This document shows positions 19,169 through 28,568 of a DNA stretch of 64,000 nucleotides, one piece after another; the stretch's first letter is position 1, and each line of letters begins with the position of its first letter. The notes below the pieces were generated by a model that did not search any database, was not told where the DNA came from, and saw only the letters and a list, made by a program, of their open reading frames with translations. Source of the DNA: Spirosomataceae bacterium TFI 002 (GTDB lineage Bacteria > Bacteroidota > Bacteroidia > Cytophagales > Spirosomataceae). The translations under genes and the position numbers were made by a program. The stretch covers positions 2,666,001 through 2,730,000 of the forward strand of contig LT907983.1 in NCBI GenBank assembly GCA_900230115.1, read 5' to 3'.

Positions 19169-21160
19169 ATGATGAATCAATTTAAAGCGGCGAGAAAAGT
19201 ACTAATGCTTTCTCTCTTATTATCACTCTTTTCATTCGTCTTAAAGGCACAGCAAAAAACTGAATTCAACTATCAAATACCCAATCTTGATTCCTTGCCC
19301 TTAGATACAGCCTTGGTAAAAATAGGCGATGCCATTAATCAGATGAAAGGTGAGGCGGATGCCAAAATAAAAGAAGACTTATGGCATACTTTAAAACGTG
19401 CAAAAGCCTCAAAAAGGCCACTACTGATAGCTAAAACCTATAAAGAACTCGCAAATTGGCATTACCTCAGTGTTACATCTGAAAACAAAGATTCAATCTA
19501 TTATTACGATGATCAGGCATTACAATTCTTTTTACAAACAGATGAAAAAGAACTCATCAGCAATGCTTACAAAACTGTGGGTTTTGATCTTCAGTTCATG
19601 CAGCGTTTTGCTGAGGCTGAAGTGCAATATTTCAAGGGATTGGAAGTAGCAAAATCCATTGAATATCAAAGCGGAATAAACTCCACTCATGCTTCATTGG
19701 CAAGTCTTTATACAAGTACCAAAGATTATAAATCGGCACTACGATATAGTGAAATGGTGGTCGCCTCTTACGAAGAAGAGGGGAATACCCACCCTTTGAT
19801 ACGTGCTTTAGTTACTTTAAGCAATATTTATGTTCAACTGGAACAGCCAGAAAAAGCCTTAAATGCTACTAACAAAGCTTTAGCTCTGGTTGCTGACTTG
19901 CCGGAAAAGTACCAAGCCTCAGAATCATACAATGTGCGAGCTTGGCGAGGAAAAGCATTGCGAAAACTGAAACGCTATGATGAAGCATTGAAAGACTTTG
20001 AGTTTTCGTGGAAAGGAATGCAAGAAATTTATGGTGCAGCAAAAGTTAATGGTTGGAAAGGCGATATTGGAAGTGTCTACTTTTTGCAAAATAAATATGA
20101 AAAGGCAATTCCTTTCCTCAAAGACTACATTGAGCACTTCAAGGGTAAAAAAGTGTATAATCCAGAGGAACTGAAGGATCATTACCTCTGGTTGGCAGAA
20201 TCTTATAAAACTATCGGTAAACCTGACTTGGCCTACAAATATCTCTCTGAAGGCAAGGACATAGCAATCAATGCCTTAGAGCAGGAGACCGTGGCACTTA
20301 GAGGGGAACTGCGAGTTAAATACGAAACAGAGCAAAAGGACGAAACCATATCAACACAATCTGACTTGATTCAGCAACAAAGAGAGATACAGTGGCTCAC
20401 TTATGCGATCGTTGGCTTACTGACCTTGATTTTGGGCGGACTTTTCTATACTTATCGCAACAATGTAAACAAGAACAATCAACTTCGAGAACTAAATAAT
20501 AGTCTAGAAGTCACCAATGTACAGCTAGACAAACGGAATGCGGAAAACGAATTGCTATTAAAAGAAATACACCATCGTGTTAAAAACAACCTTGAAATAG
20601 TATCAGGGCTTTTAGAGCTACAGTCGTCTCAAATAGACGACCCTTCTGTGCAAGCAGCCATGCTTTCAAGTCAAAATAGGGTGCATTCCATGGGAATAAT
20701 TCACCAAAAACTATATCAAAGTGAGCACCTCACTTCCATAGAAATGCGTGATTACTTCGTGAATTTGGGAGAAAACATCATGAATTCTTTTAGCTCAGAT
20801 GGTAAAGTAAAAATAGAATGTGATATGCCTGAGTTAGTGCTGGATGTGGATACTGCCATTTCGGTAGGGCTTATTGCTAATGAACTACTAACAAATGCCT
20901 TTAAGTATGCATTTGAAGGGAAAGAGAAAGGCAAAATTGAGATTACTATGAAATCTAATGGCCCTAATGACGACAACCTAGAATTGAATATCACAGATGA
21001 TGGAATAGGGAAAAACGAAGACAGTCCTGCAAAAGGAACAGGCTTTGGCACCATGCTCATAGATCTACTCACCAAACAACTGAATGGCACCATTTCATAT
21101 AAAAATGAAAACGGCACGAAGGTTTCATTAGTTTTCAACAAAACAAACCACCTGGCATGA
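19169..21160 (+). CDS. TPR-containing membrane histidine kinase (HisKA_2 type)
   Basis: About 663 residues when started at the ATG at 19169 (MMNQFKAARKVLM); a TTG 11 codons upstream is open but less likely. A signal/anchor segment is followed by a periplasmic array of TPR helices (residues about 80-370), one membrane span (WLTYAIVGLLTLILGGLFY), a short coiled coil and the HisKA_2 box KEIHHRVKNNLEIVSGLL with the likely phospho-acceptor His469. A HATPase domain with NELLTNAFKYAF ends the protein. It shares a 4-base overlap with the LytTR response regulator, so the two form a classic pair. TPRs probably sense a periplasmic protein or peptide. Confidence 0.92.
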   Translation: MMNQFKAARKVLMLSLLLSLFSFVLKAQQKTEFNYQIPNLDSLPLDTALVKIGDAINQMKGEADAKIKEDLWHTLKRAKASKRPLLIAKTYKELANWHYLSVTSENKDSIYYYDDQALQFFLQTDEKELISNAYKTVGFDLQFMQRFAEAEVQYFKGLEVAKSIEYQSGINSTHASLASLYTSTKDYKSALRYSEMVVASYEEEGNTHPLIRALVTLSNIYVQLEQPEKALNATNKALALVADLPEKYQASESYNVRAWRGKALRKLKRYDEALKDFEFSWKGMQEIYGAAKVNGWKGDIGSVYFLQNKYEKAIPFLKDYIEHFKGKKVYNPEELKDHYLWLAESYKTIGKPDLAYKYLSEGKDIAINALEQETVALRGELRVKYETEQKDETISTQSDLIQQQREIQWLTYAIVGLLTLILGGLFYTYRNNVNKNNQLRELNNSLEVTNVQLDKRNAENELLLKEIHHRVKNNLEIVSGLLELQSSQIDDPSVQAAMLSSQNRVHSMGIIHQKLYQSEHLTSIEMRDYFVNLGENIMNSFSSDGKVKIECDMPELVLDVDTAISVGLIANELLTNAFKYAFEGKEKGKIEITMKSNGPNDDNLELNITDDGIGKNEDSPAKGTGFGTMLIDLLTKQLNGTISYKNENGTKVSLVFNKTNHLA

Positions 21161-21942
21161 AAAACCCGATAACCATACTGGTGGTAGAAGATGAAATGAT
21201 TATTGCTGCCAAAATATCGTTAAGACTTACAAATCTTGGTTATGAAGTAACTGGCATAGTGCCACGGGGTGAAGAAGCACTCCTGCACATTGAACAAAAT
21301 GCACCAGACATTGTCCTTTTAGACATCAATCTAAAGGGAAGCATAGATGGAATTGATATTGCAGCACAGATTATAAAAAACAACTGGCAGTGCGTCATTA
21401 TATATTTGACAGCCAATACTGACGAAGCTACTTTTAACAGAGCCAAAGCCACTCGCCCCTTTGCCTTTTTATCAAAACCCATTAAACCTATAGATCTTCA
21501 AAGAACCATAGAACTTACCGAGGAGCAAATTCTAAAACAACGAGAAATAGAAGACTCAGTCAATAGCTCAATGCCAGAATTGCAGGGTGGAAATGACACA
21601 CATGAGCTATTAAGTGATGGAGAATTCTTAACAGATAGGATTTTTGTTAAGGTTAAACAGAAAATGGTTAAAATTTTCGTGAGCGATATTCTCTACATTG
21701 CCGCAGACCGCAGTTATTGTCAAATTTTCACAAAACAAGAGACACACCTGCTTTCTGTTCCGCTAAAAAACGTGGAAGACAAGCTTTCAAAATCACAGTT
21801 TATGAGAATACATCGGTCTTATCTCGTGAACATAAAAGCGATAGACGAAATGACGGATACCCATGTTTTTATAAGCAAAAAGGTAATTCCTCTTAATACG
21901 AATGCCAAAGAAGACTTATTTAAACGTTTGCAACGGGTTTAG
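21157..21942 (+). CDS. LytTR-family response regulator
   Basis: The 261-residue protein joins a receiver (acceptor Asp56 in VLLDINLKG, conserved Lys in FLSKPIKP) to a C-terminal LytTR DNA-binding domain (VKVKQKMVKIFVSDILYIAA, FMRIHRSYLVNIKAID). It overlaps the kinase gene by four bases and is thus translated together with it. Phosphorylation should change its binding to direct or inverted repeats in promoters; the likely targets are the LytTR and S74-adhesin genes just downstream. Confidence 0.94.
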   Translation: MKNPITILVVEDEMIIAAKISLRLTNLGYEVTGIVPRGEEALLHIEQNAPDIVLLDINLKGSIDGIDIAAQIIKNNWQCVIIYLTANTDEATFNRAKATRPFAFLSKPIKPIDLQRTIELTEEQILKQREIEDSVNSSMPELQGGNDTHELLSDGEFLTDRIFVKVKQKMVKIFVSDILYIAADRSYCQIFTKQETHLLSVPLKNVEDKLSKSQFMRIHRSYLVNIKAIDEMTDTHVFISKKVIPLNTNAKEDLFKRLQRV

Positions 21943-22043
21943 TTAAATCAAAAAACTTCACATCTATACTCTCGGAAAGTGAAAAGGGCTTTTCGGAAGA
22001 TAAGTAACGGTACTGGGAAAATAGCACATAAGGGTTTGAAGGA

Positions 22044-22072
22044 TTAGAAACATATTTATATATAATTTCTAA
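22044..22072. promoter_or_regulatory. Inverted repeat before the stand-alone LytTR gene
   Basis: TTAGAAA and TTTCTAA form a perfect 7-bp inverted repeat separated by 15 AT-rich bases, ending 13 bases before the start codon. It is a candidate operator for a LytTR protein or an autoregulatory site; it does not match the LytTR consensus I know. Confidence 0.35.
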
Positions 22073-22085
22073 CCGATTTATAGCC

Positions 22086-22424
22086 ATGAAAGCAAATATT
22101 CACCTAGGGGCAAGAACAAGTTCACCCAGCCATGAAATCATTAAACTTGAAGCCCAAGACAATTATACAATAGTACATTTCATTGATGGGAGTAAGCTCT
22201 TGACATCTACCACAATTGGTACCTTAGAAAAGCGACTTCAACCTTTTCATTTTTTTAGAACAAGCCGATCCACAGTTATAAACCTGGATTACCTCTATTT
22301 ATTTAAAGTCCATTACGGAAGCAATGGCAGTCTTGAAAAGACAACGAAAAATGATATTTTCCTTGCCCGACGTAGAAAAGCAGCCTTTGAAGCTGAAATA
22401 GGAGGCTGTATTAATTGTGCTTAA
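22086..22424 (+). CDS. Stand-alone LytTR DNA-binding protein
   Basis: The 112 residues are only a LytTR domain (IIKLEAQDNYTIVHFIDGSK, FFRTSRSTVINLDYLYLFK), without a receiver. Such proteins bind DNA constitutively or respond to partners. The gene lies 143 bases behind the receiver-LytTR gene and 27 bases before the S74-adhesin gene, so it probably regulates that surface protein, perhaps with the two-component pair upstream. The C-terminal tail GGCINCA contains two cysteines separated by two residues, whose role is unknown. Confidence 0.9.
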   Translation: MKANIHLGARTSSPSHEIIKLEAQDNYTIVHFIDGSKLLTSTTIGTLEKRLQPFHFFRTSRSTVINLDYLYLFKVHYGSNGSLEKTTKNDIFLARRRKAAFEAEIGGCINCA

Positions 22425-22451
22425 CTTATTCGATATAAACATTAATTAATC

Positions 22452-23741
22452 ATGAAAAAACTATACATATTTCTTATTTCATTAATCTCCATATCCGCTG
22501 CTGCCCAAATCTCAAGCAATGGCACAACCGACGGTTCCATCACCATTACGCCAAAGGGTTTACATGGAAGTTCTAACACGACGGCAGAAGGAGGCAACCT
22601 AGCACTTGGCTCAAATGCCTTGCAGAAAACAATTTATGATGGAACAGTTAGTACTTATTTTGGGGCTTACAATACTGCCATTGGTGATTCATCGCTTTAC
22701 TCAAATGTATCAGGTTATTTCAATACAGGCTTAGGTGCTTTTTCGCTTCAAATTAATTCAACTGGAAAGGGGAATGCTGGAATTGGTTATGGGGCTCTAA
22801 ATAGAAATGAAAATGGGGATTTTAATACAGCAATAGGTAATATCACTTTATTTAGTAATACTTCCGGCATACGAAATACAGCTGTTGGTAACGCTGCATT
22901 AGTTAATAATACAACAGCTAGTTACAATACTGCCGTAGGAAATTATGCTCTTTTTTATAACAAGACTGCTAGTTCAAATACAGCTATTGGAAACCAAACT
23001 CTTTTCTTGAATACAGAGGGTGTACAAAATACTGCGGTTGGTAGCTTTGCCTTATTAAGCAACAAAACTGCTCAAGGCAACACTGCAATTGGTGCATCCG
23101 CACTTTCAAAATCAATTTCTGACGGGAATACTGCAATTGGATGGTTGGCACTTAATACCGACTCCCTAGGAGCATTTAATACTGCAGTGGGCTCATTTAC
23201 GGGGGAGAATCTTACATTCGGAGACCTTAATTCTTTTTTAGGATACAATGCTGGAACAACAAAAGATAGTTTGTCCAATTCAACGGCTGTAGGTGCCAAC
23301 GCCAAAGTTAATGCCAGCAACAAAGTCCGAATCGGAGATGCCAATATTTCTGTAATAGAAGGTCAAGTCGCTTGGAGCAACCCATCAGATAGGCGTTTGA
23401 AAGAAAGTATAGTTTATACGAGTAGGCTAGGACTTGATTTTGTAAATGGTTTGAAAACTGTCTCTTACAACTACATTGCCGATAAAAATAAAGTCCGTTA
23501 TGACGGTTTTATTGCTCAAGATGTAGAGAAATTAATGGAAGATTTGAACATCCCGTTTAGTGGTTTGAAAAAGTCTGATAATGGAATGTTTTCGCTGGCT
23601 TATTCCGATTTTGTGATGCCTCTCGTAAACGCCATTCAAGAACAGCAGAAGGAAATTGAAGCATTGAAAGCCGAAGCACTGGAAAACAGAGATTTGAGAG
23701 TTAGATTGGAACAATTAGAGGCTAAAATGACAAATCGTTAA
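22452..23741 (+). CDS. Exported trimeric adhesin-like protein with S74 chaperone domain
   Basis: The 429-residue protein has a signal peptide (MKKLYIFLISLISISAAAQ), then residues about 45-290 made of degenerate repeats of the type NTAIGxxxL/NTAVGxxAL, as in YadA-like heads and phage fibres. The C-terminal part (residues 309-429) is a peptidase S74 intramolecular chaperone: Ser312-Asp313 (NPSDRRLKE) is the expected self-cleavage site, followed by YDGFIAQDVEKLM and a coiled coil EQQKEIEALKAEA. These proteins trimerise and remove their chaperone by auto-proteolysis. No sorting domain is seen, so how it crosses the outer membrane is unclear. It follows the LytTR gene by 27 bases. Confidence 0.88.
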   Translation: MKKLYIFLISLISISAAAQISSNGTTDGSITITPKGLHGSSNTTAEGGNLALGSNALQKTIYDGTVSTYFGAYNTAIGDSSLYSNVSGYFNTGLGAFSLQINSTGKGNAGIGYGALNRNENGDFNTAIGNITLFSNTSGIRNTAVGNAALVNNTTASYNTAVGNYALFYNKTASSNTAIGNQTLFLNTEGVQNTAVGSFALLSNKTAQGNTAIGASALSKSISDGNTAIGWLALNTDSLGAFNTAVGSFTGENLTFGDLNSFLGYNAGTTKDSLSNSTAVGANAKVNASNKVRIGDANISVIEGQVAWSNPSDRRLKESIVYTSRLGLDFVNGLKTVSYNYIADKNKVRYDGFIAQDVEKLMEDLNIPFSGLKKSDNGMFSLAYSDFVMPLVNAIQEQQKEIEALKAEALENRDLRVRLEQLEAKMTNR

Positions 23742-23865
23742 AAATGCAATATGTCTGATTCATAATCAATCCTTGGCCTTTACGGCACATTTTTGACCAC
23801 TCGCTAAATTTTTTTTCTATTCCTTTTTTAAGGGCTAATTTCATGTAAACGTAAGAGCCAAAACA

Positions 23866-24600
23866 TTGAAAACTAATTTGAAATCGTCCAATCGAGTACC
23901 GTTAATTCAATGGAATAAATCATCACAATACTTCCTAATTTTAGTTGTTCTGGTCCTACTTGGTTTTTGGCCGACGTACTTTGCAAAATTTCTTGATGGG
24001 ACAGCCGATTTCAGTTTCTATTTTCACTTTCATGCTGCTATGGCAGCAGCTTGGGTAGCATTATTGGTACTGCAGCCCATGCTAATCAAAAGGAAGAAAC
24101 TAGCCTTACATAGAAAGTTAGGGAAACTGACTTATGTCTTGCTGCCCTTGTTTTTTCTTTCAGTGATATTGTTAAAACATCATCGTATAGGCGGTGAGGT
24201 TAGCCCAAATTTAGGAGCTAGTTTATGGTTACAGTTAAAAGATTTGGTGATTATCGGTATCATGTACGGTATTGCTATTTGGCACAAAAAGAACGTTCAA
24301 ATACATGCCCGAGCTATGATTGCTACAGGAATTGTATTCATTGAGCCCTCTTTAGGTAGATTAATCATTAATGTCTTCTATCCAGCCGACTTCACTACGG
24401 GCTTTATAGTCACCATTGTTCTTATATATGCTCTATTATTAATTCTGATATTCTTAGAAAGAAAACAAAGTAAAGGCAGGTGGATATTCCCACTTGTAGG
24501 AGTGCTATATATACTTTTTCATTGGTTGTATTTATTCGAAATAAGCTTTCTAGCCTGGGATGCATTTGCCAGTTGGTTTGCTCTTTTACCTCTCACTTAA
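23866..24600 (+). CDS. Multi-pass membrane protein of unknown function
   Basis: About 244 residues with six or seven membrane spans. The first two-thirds contain FYFHFHAAMAAAWVALLVLQ and KKLALHRKLGKL, a His-rich motif known to me from uncharacterised Bacteroidota membrane proteins. The only start that keeps the first span is a TTG at 23866 (reads MKTNLKSSNRV). No partner gene is evident; the SnoaL-like lipoprotein follows 70 bases later on the same strand. Confidence 0.72.
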   Translation: MKTNLKSSNRVPLIQWNKSSQYFLILVVLVLLGFWPTYFAKFLDGTADFSFYFHFHAAMAAAWVALLVLQPMLIKRKKLALHRKLGKLTYVLLPLFFLSVILLKHHRIGGEVSPNLGASLWLQLKDLVIIGIMYGIAIWHKKNVQIHARAMIATGIVFIEPSLGRLIINVFYPADFTTGFIVTIVLIYALLLILIFLERKQSKGRWIFPLVGVLYILFHWLYLFEISFLAWDAFASWFALLPLT

Positions 24601-24670
24601 TCATTTCATTGAAAATACGCATAAGCTTAAACTCCTGTTCAGTAAATCAAATTATTAAAAAATAGCAAAC

Positions 24671-25147
24671 ATGAAAAACACAATCCTAGGACTCACTTTA
24701 ATAATGGTTACAGCTCTAGTAATAAGTTGTACTCCAAAAACAGAAGAGGCTGCTACGTCAACCTTCGACTTGGTAACGGCAAAAGCTGAAATAGAAGCAG
24801 CAAATAAAGAATTTATGGCTTTAGTAGCCGCAGAAGATTCTGTTGGTTTGGCCAATTCATATACGCATGATGCGAAATTGATGAGTGGCGGAGCACCATC
24901 AGTTATAGGAAAGGCTAATATTCAGAGTGCTATAAGAGGAATGTTTGAATCTGGTCTAACTGGTATTGATTTAAGACTCGAAAATGTATACGGTACAGAA
25001 GACTTGATTGCAGAAGAAGGTGAACTAACCTTATATGCAGGCGATAATGTCATTGGAGAAGAAAAATACATTGTGCTTTGGAAAAAAGAAGATGGAAAAT
25101 GGAAGTTATTTAGAGATATATTCAATTCGAATATGCCATTCGAATAA
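24671..25147 (+). CDS. SnoaL/DUF4440-like lipoprotein
   Basis: The 158-residue protein has a lipobox (TALVISC, Cys about residue 20) and a single NTF2-like/DUF4440 fold: IEAANKEFMALVAAEDSVGL, YTHDAKLMSGGAP and a closing EDGKWKLFRDIFNSN. Such domains hold small-molecule or peptide ligands and are often non-catalytic. It is probably anchored in the outer membrane facing the periplasm. The pathway is unknown. Confidence 0.85.
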   Translation: MKNTILGLTLIMVTALVISCTPKTEEAATSTFDLVTAKAEIEAANKEFMALVAAEDSVGLANSYTHDAKLMSGGAPSVIGKANIQSAIRGMFESGLTGIDLRLENVYGTEDLIAEEGELTLYAGDNVIGEEKYIVLWKKEDGKWKLFRDIFNSNMPFE

Positions 25148-25217
25148 TTCAGATTTGGGCCTTTAAGGATCACTCATTTAAATGAAACACTCATATCAAA
25201 GAAATATAAATATCACC

Positions 25218-25520
25218 ATGATTAAACTAACCGTACTTTACGGACATCCTACTGCCCCTACTGCTTTTGAAGAGTATTACGCTTATACACATATGCCTTT
25301 GGTAGGTAAAATTAAAGAAATTGAAAAAGCAGAAACTACCAAATTTCTAGATGAAACTGATGGTAGCAAAGCAGCCTACTACCGAATGGCCGAATTGTGG
25401 TTTGCTGATATAGATGCATTACAAGCAGGCATGGGCTCGCCAGAAGGGCAAGCAACAGCAGGTGATCTATCTAATTTTGCTTCTGGTGGTTTTACTATTT
25501 TGACAGGATCTGTGCAATAA
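25218..25520 (+). CDS. EthD-family small protein
   Basis: With the ATG at 25218 the product is 100 residues: MIKLTVLYGHPTAPTAFEEY, YYAYTHMPLVGKIKEI and AELWFADIDALQAGMGSPEG, the ferredoxin-like EthD fold. An ATG 12 codons upstream (25182) is open but the family starts at the later site. EthD proteins are dimeric; some assist oxidation of aromatic or ether compounds, most have no known role. A terminator follows. Confidence 0.88.
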   Translation: MIKLTVLYGHPTAPTAFEEYYAYTHMPLVGKIKEIEKAETTKFLDETDGSKAAYYRMAELWFADIDALQAGMGSPEGQATAGDLSNFASGGFTILTGSVQ

Positions 25521-25546
25521 CGATATGAAATGAAACTGTAATTGAA

Positions 25547-25576
25547 AGAGGAGGTTTTTATCGACCTTCTTTTTTT
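25547..25576 (+). terminator. Intrinsic terminator of the EthD gene
   Basis: A stem of about nine pairs with one G-U pair (25547-25555 with 25564-25572) leads into a T-run ending at 25576. Confidence 0.75.
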
Positions 25577-25644
25577 ATGGAATACAGGGTTCTATATGTT
25601 TTGTGAATTAGTAGCCTATGTCGTTCAGTTGAAAAGTTTCGCAG

Positions 25645-26016
25645 TTACCTATGCTGATCTATTAAAATTACATTTCCATCAGGGTCTGTAACAACAAAAC
25701 TAGCAGGACCTTTTGTGTTTTCGTCGGCAGGATTTTGAATATTTATACCATGACCTTTTAGGCTTTTTTGAATATCACGCACATCCATAAATGAGTCAGT
25801 ATTTTGTGCAGCTTGATCCCAGCCAGGATTAAATGTGAGCATATTCCCTTCAAACATCCCTTGGAAAATCCCAATAAGTGTCTCACCATTTTTCATGATC
25901 AGGTACTTTTTATCCATATCTCCTGCGAAAACGATGAAGCCAAGCTTTTCGTAAAATGATTTAGATAAGGCTAAGTCTTTTACATTTAAGCTCACCGAAA
26001 ATGCCCCTAATTCCAT
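25645..26016 (-). CDS. VOC-family (glyoxalase/bleomycin-resistance fold) protein
   Basis: The 123 residues form one vicinal-oxygen-chelate module: start SVSLNVKDLALSKSFYEKLGF, middle MKNGETLIGIFQG and end SFVVTDPDGNVILIDQH. Family members bind a divalent metal and act on, or merely bind, small molecules. No neighbour indicates a substrate. Confidence 0.9.
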   Translation of the reverse strand: MELGAFSVSLNVKDLALSKSFYEKLGFIVFAGDMDKKYLIMKNGETLIGIFQGMFEGNMLTFNPGWDQAAQNTDSFMDVRDIQKSLKGHGINIQNPADENTKGPASFVVTDPDGNVILIDQHR

Positions 26017-26077
26017 ATTGATATACTTTTTGTGAGATTGAATATAATGAGAAAATAGCTATTTAGGTAGGCAAGCA

Positions 26078-26106
26078 CAAAAAAAGGAATGTCAATTGAC
26101 ACTCCT
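26078..26106 (-). terminator. Intrinsic terminator of the nrnA-FKBP unit
   Basis: A 9-bp stem with one G-U pair on the minus strand (26098-26106 with 26085-26093), an AATT loop and a T-run (26084-26078). Confidence 0.85.
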
Positions 26107-26133
26107 TTTTTAAGATTTTAAATCTAAACGCTC

Positions 26134-26985
26134 TTATTTTTTGATATCAACAAGTTCTATGTCGAATACAAGCGGAGTAAATGGAGCTATTCTTCCTCCA
26201 GCACCTCTGTCACCATATGCTACTGCACTTGGTATTACTACAGTTGCTTTTTCACCTTTCTTCATTTTCATAAGAACGATGTCCCATCCTCTAATAACGG
26301 CACCTGTACCTACAGCAAATTCAAATGGAGAATCTCCAGGTCTTGTTTGGTCAAAAATATTGCCGTCAAAAAGTCTTCCTTCATAGTTAACAACAACTGT
26401 ATTTCCTCTTTCTGGCATTGAACCCGATCCTGGATTTAATACTTTATAGTAAACCCCTTGCTCTAGTGTATCAGCACCTGCAAGATTTTTAGCTACGTAC
26501 TCTTTGATGTTTGCAACCTCTGCTTCTCTCTTTTTCTCTAATGAAGCGGTGAATTGCTCAGGATTCATAACATCTCTTACTTTAACAATAAACCTCAAGT
26601 CCGACCCAGCAGTAATTCCTGGAGGAAGTGGTTGTTGCATTTTACTGAAAATAGAGTCTACGTTTACAAATACGATAGCACTGTCTCCTTTACTTAAGTG
26701 AAAGATTGCGTTTTCAAAAGTACCCTTACCCATACCTTTCATGGCATTTAATTGTAAAGGCTCGCCGTCTTTGAATGTGTCGCGGTAAGTAGTGTCATTT
26801 TGATCGCGAAGCAAAAGGTCAAAAGTGACCATGTCACCTTCTTTAGCAGTTTCTCCGTCTTCATCTACTAGGTATTGAATTCTATCTCCATCGTCTGTAG
26901 TGGTTACTTTAAAATCGCTACATGCCCAAAATAAGCCCGAGCAAAGGCACATAAATAATGCAATTTTCTTCATTTGTTGGTTCAT
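26134..26985 (-). CDS. Lipoprotein FKBP-type peptidyl-prolyl isomerase
   Basis: The 283-residue protein has a lipobox (SGLFWAC, Cys about residue 22), an N-terminal FKBP-like region (residues about 40-130, EDGETAKEGDMVTFDLLL) and a C-terminal FKBP domain (residues about 180-283) with NTVVVNYEGRLFDGNIFDQT, VIRGWDIVLMKMKKGE and AYGDRGAGGRIAPFTPL. The second domain keeps the catalytic aromatic pocket. It catalyses cis-trans isomerisation of prolyl bonds and may act as a chaperone at the outer membrane. Its ATG directly follows the TAA of nrnA, so translation is coupled. Confidence 0.92.
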   Translation of the reverse strand: MNQQMKKIALFMCLCSGLFWACSDFKVTTTDDGDRIQYLVDEDGETAKEGDMVTFDLLLRDQNDTTYRDTFKDGEPLQLNAMKGMGKGTFENAIFHLSKGDSAIVFVNVDSIFSKMQQPLPPGITAGSDLRFIVKVRDVMNPEQFTASLEKKREAEVANIKEYVAKNLAGADTLEQGVYYKVLNPGSGSMPERGNTVVVNYEGRLFDGNIFDQTRPGDSPFEFAVGTGAVIRGWDIVLMKMKKGEKATVVIPSAVAYGDRGAGGRIAPFTPLVFDIELVDIKK

Positions 26986-28029
26986 TTAAGCTGGCTGTGC
27001 CAGTAGTTGTTCTTTGTATATGGGTAAAAGATTTAAAAACTTTTTTTCAACTGCATCAAGAGTTTCAAAACTCCGTCCTCCTGCAGCATTTTTGTGTCCA
27101 CCTCCGTTGAAGTTTTCACGAGCAAACTCACTCACAGAGAAGTCATCGACAGAACGAAACGACATTTTTACCATGTCTTCCATTTCTACAAATATTGCCG
27201 AAAATATAACTCCCTCTATTCCTAAGCCATAATTGACAATGCCTTCTGTATCTCCTTTTTGTGAGTTAAATTGTTTTAAGTCGGCTTGGCTAAACTTAAA
27301 ATAGGCCAGTCTATATTCTGGTAAATAGTGCAGTCGCTCATTTAGGGCAAAGCCTAAAAACTTTAGCCTGTCTACAGATTGGTTATCGAAAAGAGTTCTG
27401 TGAATTTTGCTAGGTCTTATTCCTTTTTCGATAAGTTTACCTGCGATTCTATGAATATCGGCAGTGGTGGCATCAAACTTAAATGAGCCAGTATCGGTGA
27501 GTATTCCTGTATAAAGGCAAATTGCTGCGTCTTTATCTATTTTATCTTCCCAGCCTAGTTCCTCACACATTAAGTAGAGAAGCTCACAGGTTGCAGCTGC
27601 TTTTTCGTTCCAAAAAACGTAATCAGCGAAGTCTTCAGGTTCTTGATGGTGGTCCACAAGTACTTTCACCGCTCTGGATACTCGTATGTGTACTTCCATT
27701 TCTTTGATTCTGTTCAAAGCCGAGAAGTCTAGGCAAAATATTGCATCCGCTTTTTGAATCAACTTGATAGCCTTTGGCTGATCTTTTCCTTCAAAATTTA
27801 TAACTCCCTCTACACCTGGTAGCCAGCCAATGTAAGCCGCGTGATCTGTTGGGCTAATTACCACGGCATTATGCCCAAGGTTAGTGAGAACAGATTGTAG
27901 ACCAAATGACGAGCCATAGGCATCTCCATCTGGGTTTTGGTGTGAAGTGATAACGATATCCTTTGGTGTGCTGAAGAATTCCAAAAAGGAGCTTTTCTGC
28001 GAAGGATTTTGAGTAAAAAATTTTGTCAT
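26986..28029 (-). CDS. nrnA: DHH/DHHA1 phosphoesterase (NrnA-like)
   Basis: The 347-residue protein shows all DHH motifs: SHQNPDGDAYGSS, FCLDFSALNR, VDHHQEPEDFADYVF and TGILTDTGSF, then the DHHA1 motif NGGGHKNAAGG. This is the NrnA group: enzymes that degrade nanoRNA dinucleotides and in some species 3'-phosphoadenosine phosphate or cyclic-di-AMP products. It is the upstream gene of the FKBP unit and divergent from ndk. Substrate preference is not visible. Confidence 0.9.
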   Translation of the reverse strand: MTKFFTQNPSQKSSFLEFFSTPKDIVITSHQNPDGDAYGSSFGLQSVLTNLGHNAVVISPTDHAAYIGWLPGVEGVINFEGKDQPKAIKLIQKADAIFCLDFSALNRIKEMEVHIRVSRAVKVLVDHHQEPEDFADYVFWNEKAAATCELLYLMCEELGWEDKIDKDAAICLYTGILTDTGSFKFDATTADIHRIAGKLIEKGIRPSKIHRTLFDNQSVDRLKFLGFALNERLHYLPEYRLAYFKFSQADLKQFNSQKGDTEGIVNYGLGIEGVIFSAIFVEMEDMVKMSFRSVDDFSVSEFARENFNGGGHKNAAGGRSFETLDAVEKKFLNLLPIYKEQLLAQPA

Positions 28030-28119
28030 AAACCTAAAATGGGCGGCAATTTACGAAGCTTATTTGATCTAAATGTTGGAATAAGACTTATTTTCTTCGA
28101 GTCATAATTTGAAAACCCG

Positions 28120-28127
28120 TACTTTTG
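28120..28127 (+). promoter_or_regulatory. -7 promoter element of ndk-ruvX
   Basis: TACTTTTG followed by C matches the Bacteroidota TAnnTTTG consensus exactly, 22 bases before the ndk ATG; the -33 region is degenerate. Confidence 0.6.
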
Positions 28128-28148
28128 CAGTCCGAAAAAAAAAGAAAT

Positions 28149-28568
28149 ATGGCAACGAATAGAACTTTTACAATGATAAAGCCACATGCAGTGGCTGATA
28201 ACAACGTTGGTGCAATTATTAAAATGGTAGAAGAAGGCGGTTTTAGAATCGTTGCCATGAAAAAAACTCAGCTTACAGCAGCTCAAGCTGGTGCATTTTA
28301 CGAAGTACACAAAGGAAGACCTTTTTACGAGGAATTATGTGAAATGATGTCAGCGGGACCTATTGTTCCTATCGTTTTAGAAAAAACCAATGCAGTAGCA
28401 GACTTTAGAACATTGATTGGTTCTACTGATCCCGCTGAGGCAGCTGACGGAACGATTAGAAAAGCTTACGCAAAATCAAAGGGAGAAAACGCCATTCATG
28501 GTTCGGACTCTGATGAGAATGCTGCAATAGAAGCATCTTTCTTTTTTGCTCAAACAGAATTGTATTAA
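28149..28568 (+). CDS. ndk: Nucleoside diphosphate kinase
   Basis: The 139-residue kinase starts at the ATG at 28149 ([19 protein letters not shown]); an ATG-less upstream extension is inside the promoter. The catalytic His is in NAIHGSDS, and the KPHA and [11 protein letters not shown] segments complete the nucleotide site. It moves the gamma-phosphate among nucleoside triphosphates through a phospho-His. The stop codon overlaps the ruvX start by one base (TAATG), so the two are co-transcribed. Confidence 0.97.
   Translation: MATNRTFTMIKPHAVADNNVGAIIKMVEEGGFRIVAMKKTQLTAAQAGAFYEVHKGRPFYEELCEMMSAGPIVPIVLEKTNAVADFRTLIGSTDPAEAADGTIRKAYAKSKGENAIHGSDSDENAAIEASFFFAQTELY

Noticed and set aside
23385-23741. 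Phage tail fibre because of the S74 domain
   Set aside because: The protein has a signal peptide and bacterial regulators next to it, and no phage genes occur in the window.
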